Part shown: positions 1-8,624 of the stretch, piece by piece
Numbering within the stretch: position 1 is the stretch's first letter
Layout of the letters: each line of letters opens with the position of its first letter
Assembly: GCF_047314965.1 (NCBI RefSeq)
Contig: NZ_JBLBVK010000055.1
Coordinates: 236,084 to 300,083, forward strand
Reading direction: 5' to 3'
Origin: JAVJUV01 sp047314965
GTDB lineage: Bacteria > Pseudomonadota > Alphaproteobacteria > Rhodobacterales > Rhodobacteraceae
Length of the DNA stretch: 64,000 nucleotides
Translations under genes and position numbers: made by a program
Notes under the pieces: generated by a model
What the model was told of the DNA's origin: nothing
What the model saw: only the letters and a program-made list of their open reading frames with translations
Database searches by the model: none

Positions 1-441
1 ATACGATCGTGTACTGAATCGCGCGGACACTATGGAAAAGCAGCCAAAGAGGCAAGCCACCTCTGGTTAGATTTTCTTACCAATTTTTCGATTTCGCGCA
101 CCTCGGCACCGATCAGAGCAATACCGCACCTCGGCCCACGCCTGCGCCCATTTCTTCCGCCATGTGAAAGGACGCCCGCAAGTAGCACAGATTTTCGTGG
201 GGAGATCGGATTTTTTTCTCATAAAGCAGCGACATAGATCGAGTTCTACGCTCCGCCAGACCGGACTTCGAACTTAAGGTGCGCTTTCCCTCTCCTGGCC
301 AACCAACCCGAAAAATATCTCCTATGTCGTCAGCGAATTTCAGCCATTTCCGCGGTGATGAAAGCCGCCAGCGTGCAGATTCAGCTCGAGAGTGTATTCT
401 TCTGTCATATCCATGTTGCGTTGACTGGTCACTTTGCTGCC
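1..441. other. Left-edge non-coding stretch
   Basis: I see no convincing gene here. Short open frames exist on both strands but have no recognisable family features. A weak 5-bp hairpin (agagg/cctct, about positions 50-66) followed by a T-rich stretch could be the end of a transcript entering from the left. The stretch presumably also holds the promoter of the acyltransferase gene that follows. Confidence 0.4.
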
Positions 442-1302
442 ATGAAGGACCGACTTGACCCATTGATCGCCGAGAGAGCCCCCTGGCTCTTCCACAAGGG
501 CAGTCCTGCCTGGACAGCGCGGCGGGCGCTCATGTCCCTCCTCGGATACCAACGCACCCTCGAACTTGGCGAACTCTACGCCGACTGGCCCACCGCCCAC
601 ATCATGCATCATCTCGCTGGCATCCTTGCCCGCGATCTCAGCGTGAAGGGACTGGAAAACGTCCCGCGCAACGGACCGGCCATCATCGTATGCAACCACC
701 CCACGGGGATCGCGGACGGCATCATGCTGCACCACGCCCTCTATCCGCTGCGGCCGGACATGTTCATCTACGCCAATTCGGACATCCTGAAGATACTTCC
801 CCAGCTCGAAAGCCTGATTGCTCCCGTCGAATGGCGCACGGACAAGCGGACACGGGCCAAGACCCGCGAAACGATGGAGTATACGAAGCGCGCCATCGAA
901 GCCGGTCGCATCGGAGTGATTTTTCCATCCGGGCGCCTGGCCAAACGTCGCGGGTTGAGGCTTCATGAGCGCCCCTGGATGGCGTCGGCGGCGATGATCG
1001 CGCGCAAGTACGACCTCCCGATCGTACCGCTCAATATCCGGGCGCGGAACTCGGCCCTGTTCTACCTGTTCGATCTCATACATCCGACCCTGCGGGACAT
1101 CACGCTTTTCCATGAGACGCTGAACAAGGACCGCCAGCCCTACCGCCTGACGTTCGGCGAGCCGATCTCGGCCACGGCCTTGCCCCGAAAGTCGGAAGAC
1201 GCGATCCACATGCTGAAATGTACGACCCTTGCCCTTGGTGGCAGGCATGCCCCGACGGTGTCTCTGGTCCAGAACACGCGCTTGCCGAGCTGGGTGAGGT
1301 AA
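442..1302 (+). CDS. Lysophospholipid acyltransferase-family protein (PlsC-like)
   Basis: Predicted membrane-associated acyltransferase of 286 residues that would move an acyl chain onto a lysophospholipid or other glycerol or lipid acceptor. The N-H-P-T-G-x-x-D-G block (His86, Asp92) is the catalytic motif in the spaced form seen in hemolysin-like members, where five residues rather than four separate His and Asp. A block III-like F-P-S-G-R follows at 161-165. The frame is open further upstream to 355, but the ATG at 442 begins a sequence with normal family character (MKDRLDPLIAERAPW), so it was preferred. The exact substrate cannot be read from sequence; ornithine-lipid or phosphatidic acid synthesis are both possible. 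Confidence 0.8.
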   Translation: MKDRLDPLIAERAPWLFHKGSPAWTARRALMSLLGYQRTLELGELYADWPTAHIMHHLAGILARDLSVKGLENVPRNGPAIIVCNHPTGIADGIMLHHALYPLRPDMFIYANSDILKILPQLESLIAPVEWRTDKRTRAKTRETMEYTKRAIEAGRIGVIFPSGRLAKRRGLRLHERPWMASAAMIARKYDLPIVPLNIRARNSALFYLFDLIHPTLRDITLFHETLNKDRQPYRLTFGEPISATALPRKSEDAIHMLKCTTLALGGRHAPTVSLVQNTRLPSWVR

Positions 1303-1400
1303 AGACCCGAAATACCACGAAAATTCGGTGGTTTCGCCACATTTGTGCCGAAATAGCAGCCGAGTCTGAACCGAACAAAAACGACATTCGGGTAGACACA

Positions 1401-2636
1401 TTGCCAGAGATCGACTCGCTAGTGACCGGAACGACGGCTGTCGCATTTCTGTTGACAGTTGCATTGTCATTTTTGACGCCGCGTCTGCGCAACTCTCGCA
1501 GGAAAACGGCGGTCGCGGCCCCCATTTCTGCAAAACAGACACGCACAACGGCCATATCGACTGGCGAAACAGACCTGCCGGTCGAGCACGAAGATCCCGA
1601 TTTGCGCGAGAGCGTGGCCCTGTCCCATCGCATCGCAGACCTGATGATTGCCGAGGAATGGATTGAAATCGCTGATCTAATTTCGGATTGGGAGGCAACC
1701 CTGACCGCTACTCCCGGCGGGTTCCGCTATCACGAAATTGCGGTCAAGACATGCCTCTCCGGCCTGCAGGGACTGCTGGGCGATGCTCCGCGCAACAGCC
1801 TCGCCGATCTCGATGACGCCCTGACCGAGCTGGCTCATTTCGTGGACACGCATCGCCAGTCGCCCGACAATCACGTTTTGGCCGTTCTGGCCGCCCGTGC
1901 GCACATGAAGGTCGGCGAAGCTTGCGCGGCCGACGACTGGCCGGAAGGCGAACGAAAAGGCGCATGGCGCAAGATGGCCCAGCATTTCATTGCCGCGGGA
2001 GAAATCATCAAGGATTTCGACGCGCTGGCCCTGATGTCGCCACTTTTGGCTGAAGCGCACTACCTCCAGGCGCTCGGAAGTCCGAAAGTAGAAGAGAGGC
2101 TGGCATCACTCTTCGAACAGTGGATAGACCTCGACCCTTCCAACCCCCGGATATACGCCACGCATATCGATGCGCTCGTCGCACAGGACCTGATTTCCAG
2201 CGAGGACGTGCTGCGCGAGGCGGAACAGGCCATGCTGCGCACGGAAAGCAGTATTGGACTGGGAGGTTATGCCGTATTCTTCATGCCACTGCTCAGCGAG
2301 TACGATACCGCCCGCGACCACCTTGACCCCGAACTCTATGCCGCTGCGCTCATGGACCTTGCGTCCGCGTCAGCGACCCAAGCCGAGATCAACAATTCTG
2401 CTGCGGCGCTTCTGACAGAAGTCGAGTCATCCGACGAAGCGACAGCGGCCGCTTGCCGCGAAACTCTGATGGTGATGATCCGTCAGCATCTCCAGGTCAT
2501 TTATCCGCGTCTCTGGCCGATTTCCGTGGAGGAAATTCAGGAACTGGTTGCCGAAGCCGCGCTGGTCGCGCCCGACATTCTTCCTGAAGAGCCGATTTCT
2601 TTCGTTACTTCGCGCCCCCAAAGCGTCGCGGCTTAA
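1401..2636 (+). CDS. Membrane-anchored, alpha-helical repeat-like hypothetical protein
   Basis: I do not recognise the family. The frame opens at 1218 inside the preceding gene, but the plausible starts are TTG at 1401 or GTG at 1422. Either leaves a short N-terminus followed at once by one hydrophobic segment (AVAFLLTVALSFL), a basic stretch (RLRNSRRK), then about 350 residues rich in Ala, Leu, Glu and Asp with helix-pair periodicity resembling TPR-like solenoids. That suggests a single-pass inner-membrane protein with a cytoplasmic helical scaffold. It is followed closely by a convergent gene ending at 2642. Start codon and function are uncertain; the long frame with alphaproteobacterial composition makes the gene itself likely. 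Confidence 0.65.
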   Translation: MPEIDSLVTGTTAVAFLLTVALSFLTPRLRNSRRKTAVAAPISAKQTRTTAISTGETDLPVEHEDPDLRESVALSHRIADLMIAEEWIEIADLISDWEATLTATPGGFRYHEIAVKTCLSGLQGLLGDAPRNSLADLDDALTELAHFVDTHRQSPDNHVLAVLAARAHMKVGEACAADDWPEGERKGAWRKMAQHFIAAGEIIKDFDALALMSPLLAEAHYLQALGSPKVEERLASLFEQWIDLDPSNPRIYATHIDALVAQDLISSEDVLREAEQAMLRTESSIGLGGYAVFFMPLLSEYDTARDHLDPELYAAALMDLASASATQAEINNSAAALLTEVESSDEATAAACRETLMVMIRQHLQVIYPRLWPISVEEIQELVAEAALVAPDILPEEPISFVTSRPQSVAA

Positions 2637-2641
2637 GTTCT

Positions 2642-3334
2642 TCAGGGACGCCGCTTGGGACGCACCTCCGACAGCAAACGGCAGTAGGTCTGACGCTTGG
2701 TGTAACGCTGCATGTCGCGCCGCATCCTGTCGTTCCGGATAGGCGCCCAATCGGCCGCAACGCCACGCCATCTCTCGTCCCTGACAGAGATCGCATTATC
2801 GCGCGGCACCGTAGCGGCCATGATCCGGATGGCGCAGTTCAGGTTCGAGGGCCCATGCTTCAGACTGTCGGCCGACCGCGCCCTGCAACTCCGGAATTCC
2901 GCAGTCTTCGGGTAGATTTGCATCAGCCCGAACCATTGACCATTTCCTCCGACAGCTTTCGGGTTCCAGGTGCTCTCATAGCGCGACAGTGTCGACAGAA
3001 GCCCAGCCCAGAACGCTGCCCGTTCGGCCTTTTCGTTTTCGGGATAGGCCGGACACCAATCGGCAATGTCCTCGGGAACCGACTCAAGCAAAGCCGCGCC
3101 GTGTGTCGTGACCGCCGACAGCGCGACACGTGTCCAAAGCTCTCCGTTTCGCCTATGCTCCCAGCGCGCCCGGGGCAAATGATTGCCGCGGGCTGCGGGT
3201 CGGTCGCCGGGCTGGCGCGAGACAGGCTCTTCCTCCACAACGGGAAGGCTGCGGCCCTCGGGCCCAACCGGATCCGAGAGAGCCGCTCCGGCCAGAATGG
3301 CCAGCAATCCCGACAATGCGATCTTCGGGATCAC
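2642..3334 (-). CDS. Lytic transglycosylase SLT-domain protein, copy 2
   Basis: Exported protein of about 230 residues with an N-terminal hydrophobic signal (IALSGLLAILAGAALS) and a C-terminal lysozyme-like SLT domain. The likely catalytic Glu lies in LSRYESTWNPKAVGG, followed by the typical G-L-M-Q-I-Y-P block. It should cleave peptidoglycan glycan strands in the periplasm. The start chosen is a GTG at 3334 that overlaps the stop of the upstream paralogue in a GTGA arrangement, which implies translational coupling; a TTG at 3343 is the alternative. It shares domain order, the I-R-I-M-A-x-T-V-P-R-D block and Cys positions with the upstream gene, so the pair looks like a tandem duplication. 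Confidence 0.8.
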   Translation of the reverse strand: MIPKIALSGLLAILAGAALSDPVGPEGRSLPVVEEEPVSRQPGDRPAARGNHLPRARWEHRRNGELWTRVALSAVTTHGAALLESVPEDIADWCPAYPENEKAERAAFWAGLLSTLSRYESTWNPKAVGGNGQWFGLMQIYPKTAEFRSCRARSADSLKHGPSNLNCAIRIMAATVPRDNAISVRDERWRGVAADWAPIRNDRMRRDMQRYTKRQTYCRLLSEVRPKRRP

Positions 3335-3927
3335 CCCCGGCAAACAGACGCGCTCCGCGTCCGGGCCTGAATGTCCGCGCGCTTGGACGGATCATGGAAA
3401 GGCCCCCAGTCGGCAGCGACGCCACCCATTCCGGCCGAGATCACCCCATCGCGCGGCACGGTTGAAGCCATGATCCGGATGCCGCAAGACAGGTTTCCGG
3501 AACCATCGCGCAAAGCATCGGCGCTCTGTGCACCGCAGCCATATCCCCGGGCAGTCGCCGGCGATATCTGCAGAAGACCGTGCCACGCACCGCCGCCTCC
3601 CGACACGTCCGGCCGCCATGTGCTTTCGTGCTTTGCAAGCGCCGAAAGGAACGTCACCCAGAACGCTTTGCGCTCTTCGGGGTCCGCATCCCGGTAGCCC
3701 GGGCAATATGTATCGATGTCGGCCGGCACGGTCTGGACCAGGGGGTTGCCATGCGACTCAAGCGCCGCCAGCGCACTGGCGGTCCACACGCGCGCCTCGC
3801 TCCGCTGACCGAAAAGGCTCGCCTCAAACTGAGCCGGCGCGGACTTCTCCGGCTCAGGCGAGGAGCCGCAGGCAGAAAGAAAGACAATAGAAAGCGACGT
3901 AAGGCAGGAAAATACCTTGAGTTTCAT
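3331..3927 (-). CDS. Lytic transglycosylase SLT-domain lipoprotein, copy 1
   Basis: 198-residue predicted lipoprotein: the start at 3927 gives a signal with a lipobox (SIVFLSAC), so Cys at about 20 would be lipidated. The C-terminal half is a small SLT domain with the probable catalytic Glu in [16 protein letters not shown], then G-L-L-Q-I-S-P. It would act on peptidoglycan from the outer or inner membrane surface. An upstream start at 3993 is possible but would bury the lipobox. The gene is translationally coupled to its paralogue downstream. It is much shorter than Slt70 or MltE-type enzymes with extra domains, so it is essentially a bare catalytic module. Confidence 0.82.
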   Translation of the reverse strand: MKLKVFSCLTSLSIVFLSACGSSPEPEKSAPAQFEASLFGQRSEARVWTASALAALESHGNPLVQTVPADIDTYCPGYRDADPEERKAFWVTFLSALAKHESTWRPDVSGGGGAWHGLLQISPATARGYGCGAQSADALRDGSGNLSCGIRIMASTVPRDGVISAGMGGVAADWGPFHDPSKRADIQARTRSASVCRG

Positions 3928-4104
3928 GCGTATCGAACCGTGCGTTGCGCCCCCCTGGCCAGACACAGAAGCATCAAATTGCCCTGCCGCCAAGCCCGCC
4001 GATATTTCGTTGGCGGAAAGCCGCCTTTGGCGATCGGGAATCCCGACTTGTCCAGAGCGGGTCGCTGCCCTAGAAACCCTCGCGACAGATGCCAGGGGAA
4101 AACC

Positions 4105-5616
4105 ATGCTTGACCTAACCTACGAGACCCCGAAACCGAAAGTGATCGCCGGCGCGACCGGCGACTGGGAACTGGTCATCGGCCTCGAGGTTCACGCGCAG
4201 GTGGCGTCGAAAGCCAAGCTGTTTTCCGGCGCATCGACACAGTTCGGGGCAGAGCCCAACTCGAACGTCTCCTTCGTCGATGCCGCGATGCCCGGCATGC
4301 TGCCGGTTATCAACGAGGGCTGCGTCGCGCTCGCGGTAAAAACCGGTCTCGGGCTAAAAGCACAGATCAACCTCTGGTCCGCCTTCGACCGCAAGAACTA
4401 CTTCTACCCGGACCTGCCCCAGGGCTACCAGATCAGCCAGCTCTACCATCCCATCGTCGGCGAAGGCGAAGTGCTGGTCGACATGGGCCCCGGCGTGGCC
4501 CGCCTCGTGCGGATCGAGCGCATCCACCTCGAACAGGACGCCGGCAAGTCGATCCACGACATGGACCCGCACATGTCCTTCGTCGACCTGAACCGCACCG
4601 GCGTGGCACTGATGGAAATCGTCAGCCGGCCCGACATCCGCGGCCCCGAGGAGGCCGCCGCCTACGTCGGCAAGCTCCGACAGATCCTCCGCTACCTCGG
4701 CACCTGCGATGGCAACATGCAGAACGGCAACCTCCGCGCCGACGTCAACGTCTCGGTCTGCCGCCCCGGCGACTACGAGAAGTATCAGGCGACGGGCGAC
4801 CACTCCGTTCTCGGCACGCGCTGCGAGATCAAGAACATGAACTCCATGCGCTTCATCCAGCAGGCCATCGAGTACGAGGCGCGCCGCCAGATCGCGCTTC
4901 TCGAAGACGGCGGCAGCGTCGACCAGGAAACACGGCTCTATGACCCCGACAAGGGTGAGACGCGCTCGATGCGCTCGAAGGAAGAAGCGCATGACTACCG
5001 CTACTTCCCCTGCCCTGACCTTCTGCCACTCGAAATCGAGCAGGCCTGGGTCGACGACATCGCGGCCTCGCTGCCGGAACTTCCCGACGAAAAGCGCGCG
5101 CGTTTCGTCGGTGACTACGGCATGACCGAATACGACGCCTCCGTCCTTACCGCCGAGGTCGAGAACGCCACCTATTTCGAAGAGGTCGCCCAGGGCCGCG
5201 ACGGCAAACTTGCCGCCAACTGGGTGATCAACGAACTCTTCGGCCGGCTCAAGAAGGAAGACCTCGCCATCTCGGAAAGCCCCGTCTCGGCAGCGCAACT
5301 GGGCGGAATCATCGACCTGATCGGCAAGGGCGACATCTCGGGCAAGATCGCCAAGGACCTCTTCGAGATCGTCTGGACCGAAGGCGGCGATCCCGCGGCG
5401 ATCGTCGAAGACCGCGGAATGAAACAGGTCACCGACACCGGGGCCATCGAAGCCGCCGTCGACAAGGTCATCGCCGAGAACCCGGCCCAGGTCGAGAAGG
5501 CGCAGCAGAACCCAAAGCTGGCCGGCTGGTTCGTTGGTCAGGTTATGAAGGCCACGGGCGGCAAGGCCAACCCGGCCGCGGTCAACCAACTGGTGCAGCA
5601 GAAGCTCGGCCTCTGA
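4105..5616 (+). CDS. gatB: Aspartyl/glutamyl-tRNA(Asn/Gln) amidotransferase subunit B
   Basis: GatB binds misacylated Glu-tRNA(Gln) or Asp-tRNA(Asn), activates the side chain with ATP and transfers ammonia supplied by GatA. The 503-residue length is standard. N-terminal [11 protein letters not shown] and the [16 protein letters not shown] block are hallmark motifs, and the C-terminal 150 residues form the helical YqeY-like tRNA-binding tail. The start ATG at 4105 is preceded by AGGGGA; the frame is open much further upstream, where it overlaps the SLT genes antisense. gatA and gatC are not in the window. Confidence 0.97.
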   Translation: MLDLTYETPKPKVIAGATGDWELVIGLEVHAQVASKAKLFSGASTQFGAEPNSNVSFVDAAMPGMLPVINEGCVALAVKTGLGLKAQINLWSAFDRKNYFYPDLPQGYQISQLYHPIVGEGEVLVDMGPGVARLVRIERIHLEQDAGKSIHDMDPHMSFVDLNRTGVALMEIVSRPDIRGPEEAAAYVGKLRQILRYLGTCDGNMQNGNLRADVNVSVCRPGDYEKYQATGDHSVLGTRCEIKNMNSMRFIQQAIEYEARRQIALLEDGGSVDQETRLYDPDKGETRSMRSKEEAHDYRYFPCPDLLPLEIEQAWVDDIAASLPELPDEKRARFVGDYGMTEYDASVLTAEVENATYFEEVAQGRDGKLAANWVINELFGRLKKEDLAISESPVSAAQLGGIIDLIGKGDISGKIAKDLFEIVWTEGGDPAAIVEDRGMKQVTDTGAIEAAVDKVIAENPAQVEKAQQNPKLAGWFVGQVMKATGGKANPAAVNQLVQQKLGL

Positions 5617-5634
5617 TCCGCAACTGCCCCTCTG

Positions 5635-6531
5635 CTACCGCGCGCCGTCCGGTCCCGCACCGGGCAGCGTGCCGGAAATCAGCGCGTCCAGAACCGGATG
5701 CGGAAAGTTCCGCGACACCGTAATCGCGTAGAACGTTTCCTCGATCTTCAGATCGAACGGCGCGACGGCCAGCATTCCGGCCCGGATCTCGTCGGCGAAG
5801 ACGACGGACGGCGCGATGGCAAGGCCGGTGCCCTCGCGCGCCAGAAGCCGCACCATCGCCATATCGTCCACCTCGGCAACGATCCGGGGCTGCACCTGAA
5901 GCCGCGCCACCAGCGCGTCGAATCCGACGCGGATCGAGCTCTCGGTCGGCACGATCACCGGCTCCGCCTCCAGAAGATCGGCAAGACTGGCGTGAACCAT
6001 CCGCCCCGGAAGTCCGTGGATCGCAACCGGCCGATCGGAGATACGATGTGCGATCAGGCCAGCTTCGGCGGCAGCCGCGGGAGGCTCCGTTGTGAGGACG
6101 ACATCGAGCGCCAGCGCCCGAAGATCATCCAGTAGGCTCTCCTCTCCGCCGGACCTCAAAACGATGCGAACGTCCCCGCGAGCCAGAACCGGGCGAAGGA
6201 ACTCAAGCTGAAAGTTGCGCGACAATGTTGAAATGGCACCCACGCGCAAAGGCGGAACCGTGTCACCCGCCCGCCGCAGGGTCGCAAGCAACTCGGCGCC
6301 GGTACCGAAGATCCGGTCGGCATAGTCCAGCGCCATCCGCCCGACCTCGGTCAGAACCAGTTGCCGCCCGGCGCGCTCGAACAGGGCATGTCCCAATTGA
6401 TCTTCCAGCGCCTTGATCTGTGCAGAAAGCGCGGACTGCGACAGATTCATCTTTTCCGCCGCCCGGGTCAGATGACCCTCATGCGCGACAGCGCGGAAAT
6501 ATCCCAGATGACGATAGTTGATCTGATTCAT
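5635..6531 (-). CDS. LysR-family transcriptional regulator (NhaR-like)
   Basis: 298-residue LysR-type regulator. The N-terminal winged HTH (residues about 4-63, LTRAAEKMNLSQSALSAQIKALE) is followed by a substrate-binding fold. The opening INYRHLGYFRAVAHEG resembles the NhaR subgroup. It is transcribed divergently from the bicarbonate permease gene with about 100 bp between the start codons, the classic LysR arrangement, so it probably controls that gene and itself. A candidate operator (perfect inverted repeat) lies just upstream of its start. The effector is unknown. Confidence 0.92.
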   Translation of the reverse strand: MNQINYRHLGYFRAVAHEGHLTRAAEKMNLSQSALSAQIKALEDQLGHALFERAGRQLVLTEVGRMALDYADRIFGTGAELLATLRRAGDTVPPLRVGAISTLSRNFQLEFLRPVLARGDVRIVLRSGGEESLLDDLRALALDVVLTTEPPAAAAEAGLIAHRISDRPVAIHGLPGRMVHASLADLLEAEPVIVPTESSIRVGFDALVARLQVQPRIVAEVDDMAMVRLLAREGTGLAIAPSVVFADEIRAGMLAVAPFDLKIEETFYAITVSRNFPHPVLDALISGTLPGAGPDGAR

Positions 6532-6532
6532 T

Positions 6533-6549
6533 GTTCGTTTTTATCGAAC
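6533..6549. promoter_or_regulatory. Candidate LysR operator between the LysR and sbtA-like genes
   Basis: GTTCG and CGAAC form a perfect 5-bp inverted repeat separated by seven A/T-rich bases. The inner TTCG...CGAA core fits the T-N11-A rule for LysR sites. It sits 2 bp upstream of the regulator's start codon, which fits autorepression, and about 80 bp upstream of the permease start. A TTGACT that could act as a -35 box for the permease lies at 6584-6589, but I cannot see a good -10 partner. Confidence 0.5.
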
Positions 6550-6630
6550 GATTTCTAACAAAAGAAGTATTTTTTAAATTCTTTTGACTTGTCTAGGCGT
6601 GCCCGCAGTCACGAACAAAGGGCAAGACCA

Positions 6631-7680
6631 ATGGATAGCTTCATCACCATCGTAACGACGCTGACCGTTCAGCTTCAGAAACCCACGCTCGCATTCCTCC
6701 TCGGGGGGATGATGCTCGCGGCACTCGGCAGCCGCTTCGAAATACCCCAACCCGTCTACAAGTTCATCGTCATACTCCTGCTTCTGAAGGTCGGCCTTTC
6801 CGGCGGCCTCGCCATGCGCGATGCCGACCTGGTTTCGCTCGCCGCGCCCGCACTGGCGGCCGTTCTGGCTGGCATCGGTATCGTCCTGATAGGCGCGGCA
6901 ACGCTCGCACGCTGGCGCGGCGTGGCTCGGGTCGACGGTCTCGCCACCGCCGGTCTCTTCGGAGCGGTCTCCGCCTCGACACTCGCTGCGGGCATGGCCG
7001 TTCTCGACGCCGAGGGCGTCGCCTACGAAGGCTTCATCGGTGCGCTCTACCCGTTCATGGACATCGCGGCGCTGGTCACCGCGATCATCCTCGGTCGGAT
7101 CAGCCTTGCACGCGCCAGCGCGACCACTGCGGGCGGCGGCACGACTCTGGCACTCGGCAACGGCACGGCGGGCATCGACACAGGCGTCATCCGCGAGATC
7201 CTCGCCGATACCTTCCGCAGCCCGGCGATCTCCGCCCTCATCCTGGGCCTCGCCCTCGGCCTTTTTGCCGATACCAAGGCGCTCTACGAAGGGTTCTACG
7301 AACTTCTTTTTCGCGGCCTTCTGTCGATCCTGATGTTGATCATGGGAATGGAAGCGTGGTCGCGGCTCTCTGAACTGAGGAAGGTCGCACACGCCTACGT
7401 AGTCTATGCAGTGACCGCGCCATTGGTGCACGGCTTGTTCGGCTTCGTCCTCGGACTGGCCGCACACCACCTGACAGGCTTTTCCGCAGGTGGCGTGGTG
7501 CTCCTCAGCGTCATGGCCGCGTCCAGTTCCGATATATCCGGCCCGCCGACACTTCGTGCCGCGCTGCCCGAGGCCAATCCCTCGGCATACGTCGGGGCCT
7601 CCACCGGTCTTGGTACGCCGGTCGCGATCCTCTCGATACCGCTCTGGATCGCGCTGGCCGAGACCGTGATCGGTCTTTGA
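6631..7680 (+). CDS. Sodium-dependent bicarbonate permease, SbtA family
   Basis: 349-residue polytopic inner-membrane protein of the Sbt_1 (DUF897) family, whose cyanobacterial founder SbtA imports bicarbonate with sodium. About ten hydrophobic segments are visible. The two family halves carry G-L-F-G-A-V-S-A-S-T near residue 107 and the symmetry-related V-M-A-A-S-S-S-D-I-S-G-P-P-T near 300, both ion-binding-type signatures. ATG 6631 follows an AAGGGC ribosome site; the frame opens earlier at 6589 without hydrophobic sequence. In a non-photosynthetic host the role is likely bicarbonate supply for carboxylases, but other anions are possible. No SbtB-type PII gene is adjacent. Confidence 0.88.
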   Translation: MDSFITIVTTLTVQLQKPTLAFLLGGMMLAALGSRFEIPQPVYKFIVILLLLKVGLSGGLAMRDADLVSLAAPALAAVLAGIGIVLIGAATLARWRGVARVDGLATAGLFGAVSASTLAAGMAVLDAEGVAYEGFIGALYPFMDIAALVTAIILGRISLARASATTAGGGTTLALGNGTAGIDTGVIREILADTFRSPAISALILGLALGLFADTKALYEGFYELLFRGLLSILMLIMGMEAWSRLSELRKVAHAYVVYAVTAPLVHGLFGFVLGLAAHHLTGFSAGGVVLLSVMAASSSDISGPPTLRAALPEANPSAYVGASTGLGTPVAILSIPLWIALAETVIGL

Positions 7681-7691
7681 CCCAGGTAGGT

Positions 7692-7711
7692 GCCGGGCCC
7701 GTGGGCCCGGC
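7692..7711 (+). terminator. GC-rich hairpin after the bicarbonate permease gene
   Basis: GCCGGGCCC and GGGCCCGGC form a perfect stem with a two-base centre, 12 bp after the stop codon. No T-run follows, so it may be a stability hairpin or a terminator of the U-poor kind rather than a canonical intrinsic terminator. Confidence 0.45.
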
Positions 7712-7764
7712 CCGCCGCACTTGAGATCGGCTCTTCCACCGCACATGTCCTTAACCCACCGCGC

Positions 7765-7819
7765 GCCCGTGCCATACGTTTTGCCGACGTTTCGCCGACG
7801 CTTTGCCGACCGCCGCTTT
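7765..7819 (+). repeat. Array of 11-bp phased repeats, copy A
   Basis: Five consecutive 11-bp units are visible at 7765, 7776, 7787, 7798 and 7809. The clearest are ACGTTTTGCCG, ACGTTTCGCCG and ACGCTTTGCCG; the first and last are degenerate. A 19-nt string at 7771-7789 is repeated exactly, inverted, in copy B near 28.8 kb. The array ends about 55 bp before the DUF4177 gene start. The period is one helical turn, so each unit presents the same DNA face. Function unknown. Confidence 0.75.
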
Positions 7820-7874
7820 CCCCGTCCCGCGTGCTCTGCTAGAACCGGGAACGAGCAGTCGGGGAGACCCCAAG

Positions 7875-8294
7875 ATGAGCAAATTCGAATACAGGGCCGT
7901 GCCCGCACCAACCCGTGGCACCAAGGCAAAAACCGCCAAGTCCACCGAGGAGCGCTTCGCTCTTTCGATCACGGACACATTGAACGACATGGCCGCCGAA
8001 GGCTGGGAATACGTGCGCGCGGAAACACTGCCATGTGACGAGCGGAAAGGCCTGACCGGCACCCAGACGACATATCAGAACATATTGATTTTCAAGCGTT
8101 TCAAGCAGACGACACAGCCGTTGCCGCTCGACGCCAGAACGACGTCCCGCCCGCTGCCCGTCGAGCCGGAAACACCCCCCGCGCCTGTCGCGCCTCGGGC
8201 CGTGTCCGAACCCGTGGTTCCTCGCAGGATCACCACGCGACCGCCCGAGGAAGACAACCATGCACCCCCCCTCGGGGCCGCGCGCGAGGACTAG
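7875..8294 (+). CDS. DUF4177 domain protein with proline-rich tail
   Basis: 139 residues. The N-terminal half (FEYRAVPAPTRG...LNDMAAEGWEYVRAETLP) matches the short DUF4177 fold, an alpha/beta domain of unknown function typical of small cytoplasmic proteins. The C-terminal half is low-complexity and rich in Pro, Arg and Thr, likely disordered. The start at 7875 gives the domain at the very N-terminus and is preceded by GGGGAG. The last four bases overlap the end of the convergent bolA gene. No function can be assigned. Confidence 0.8.
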   Translation: MSKFEYRAVPAPTRGTKAKTAKSTEERFALSITDTLNDMAAEGWEYVRAETLPCDERKGLTGTQTTYQNILIFKRFKQTTQPLPLDARTTSRPLPVEPETPPAPVAPRAVSEPVVPRRITTRPPEEDNHAPPLGAARED

Positions 8295-8548
8295 TCGGAA
8301 ATCTTCAGCGCCAGCGCGTGGATTCGCCCCACAAGCTCCTCGCCAAGGGCCCGATGAACCGCCCGATGCCTCTCAATCCGGCTCATCCCCCCAAACGCCC
8401 CCGCCCCGATCGTCACCCGGAAGTGACTCTGACCACCTTCCTGGTAACCTGCATGTCCGCGGTGCCGCTCGCTTTCATCTTCTATTTCAAGAACATGCGG
8501 CTCGAACGCCGCTTCGAGCTTCTTTCTCATCTCATCCGCAACACGCAT
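8291..8548 (-). CDS. BolA family protein
   Basis: 85-residue BolA-like protein with the family core H-V-L-E-I-E-D-E-S-x-x-H near residue 18 and S-H-F-R-V-T-I near 41, followed by the R-I-E-R-H-R-A-V-H-R-A-L helix. BolA proteins partner with monothiol glutaredoxins in iron-sulfur handling or act as DNA-binding regulators. The conserved His in the E-R-H-R segment is the likely cluster ligand. It is divergent from the J-domain gene about 75 bp away, a pairing common in Rhodobacterales. No glutaredoxin gene is adjacent. Confidence 0.92.
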   Translation of the reverse strand: MRVADEMRKKLEAAFEPHVLEIEDESERHRGHAGYQEGGQSHFRVTIGAGAFGGMSRIERHRAVHRALGEELVGRIHALALKISD

Positions 8549-8624
8549 TTTTCACACCTTGCCTCTTCAAGTTTCGGAGCAAAACGGTAAACTCTTCGGT
8601 CCGAGTCGGAAAGGCAGGATACCC

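Noticed and set aside
340..1698. 452-codon minus-strand open frame across the acyltransferase gene
   Set aside because: Arg/His/Pro-rich shadow of GC-rich coding DNA; no family features, and the plus-strand gene has clear motifs.
4354..5589. 411-codon minus-strand frame antisense to gatB
   Set aside because: Asp/Val/Gly-rich shadow; gatB is unambiguous.
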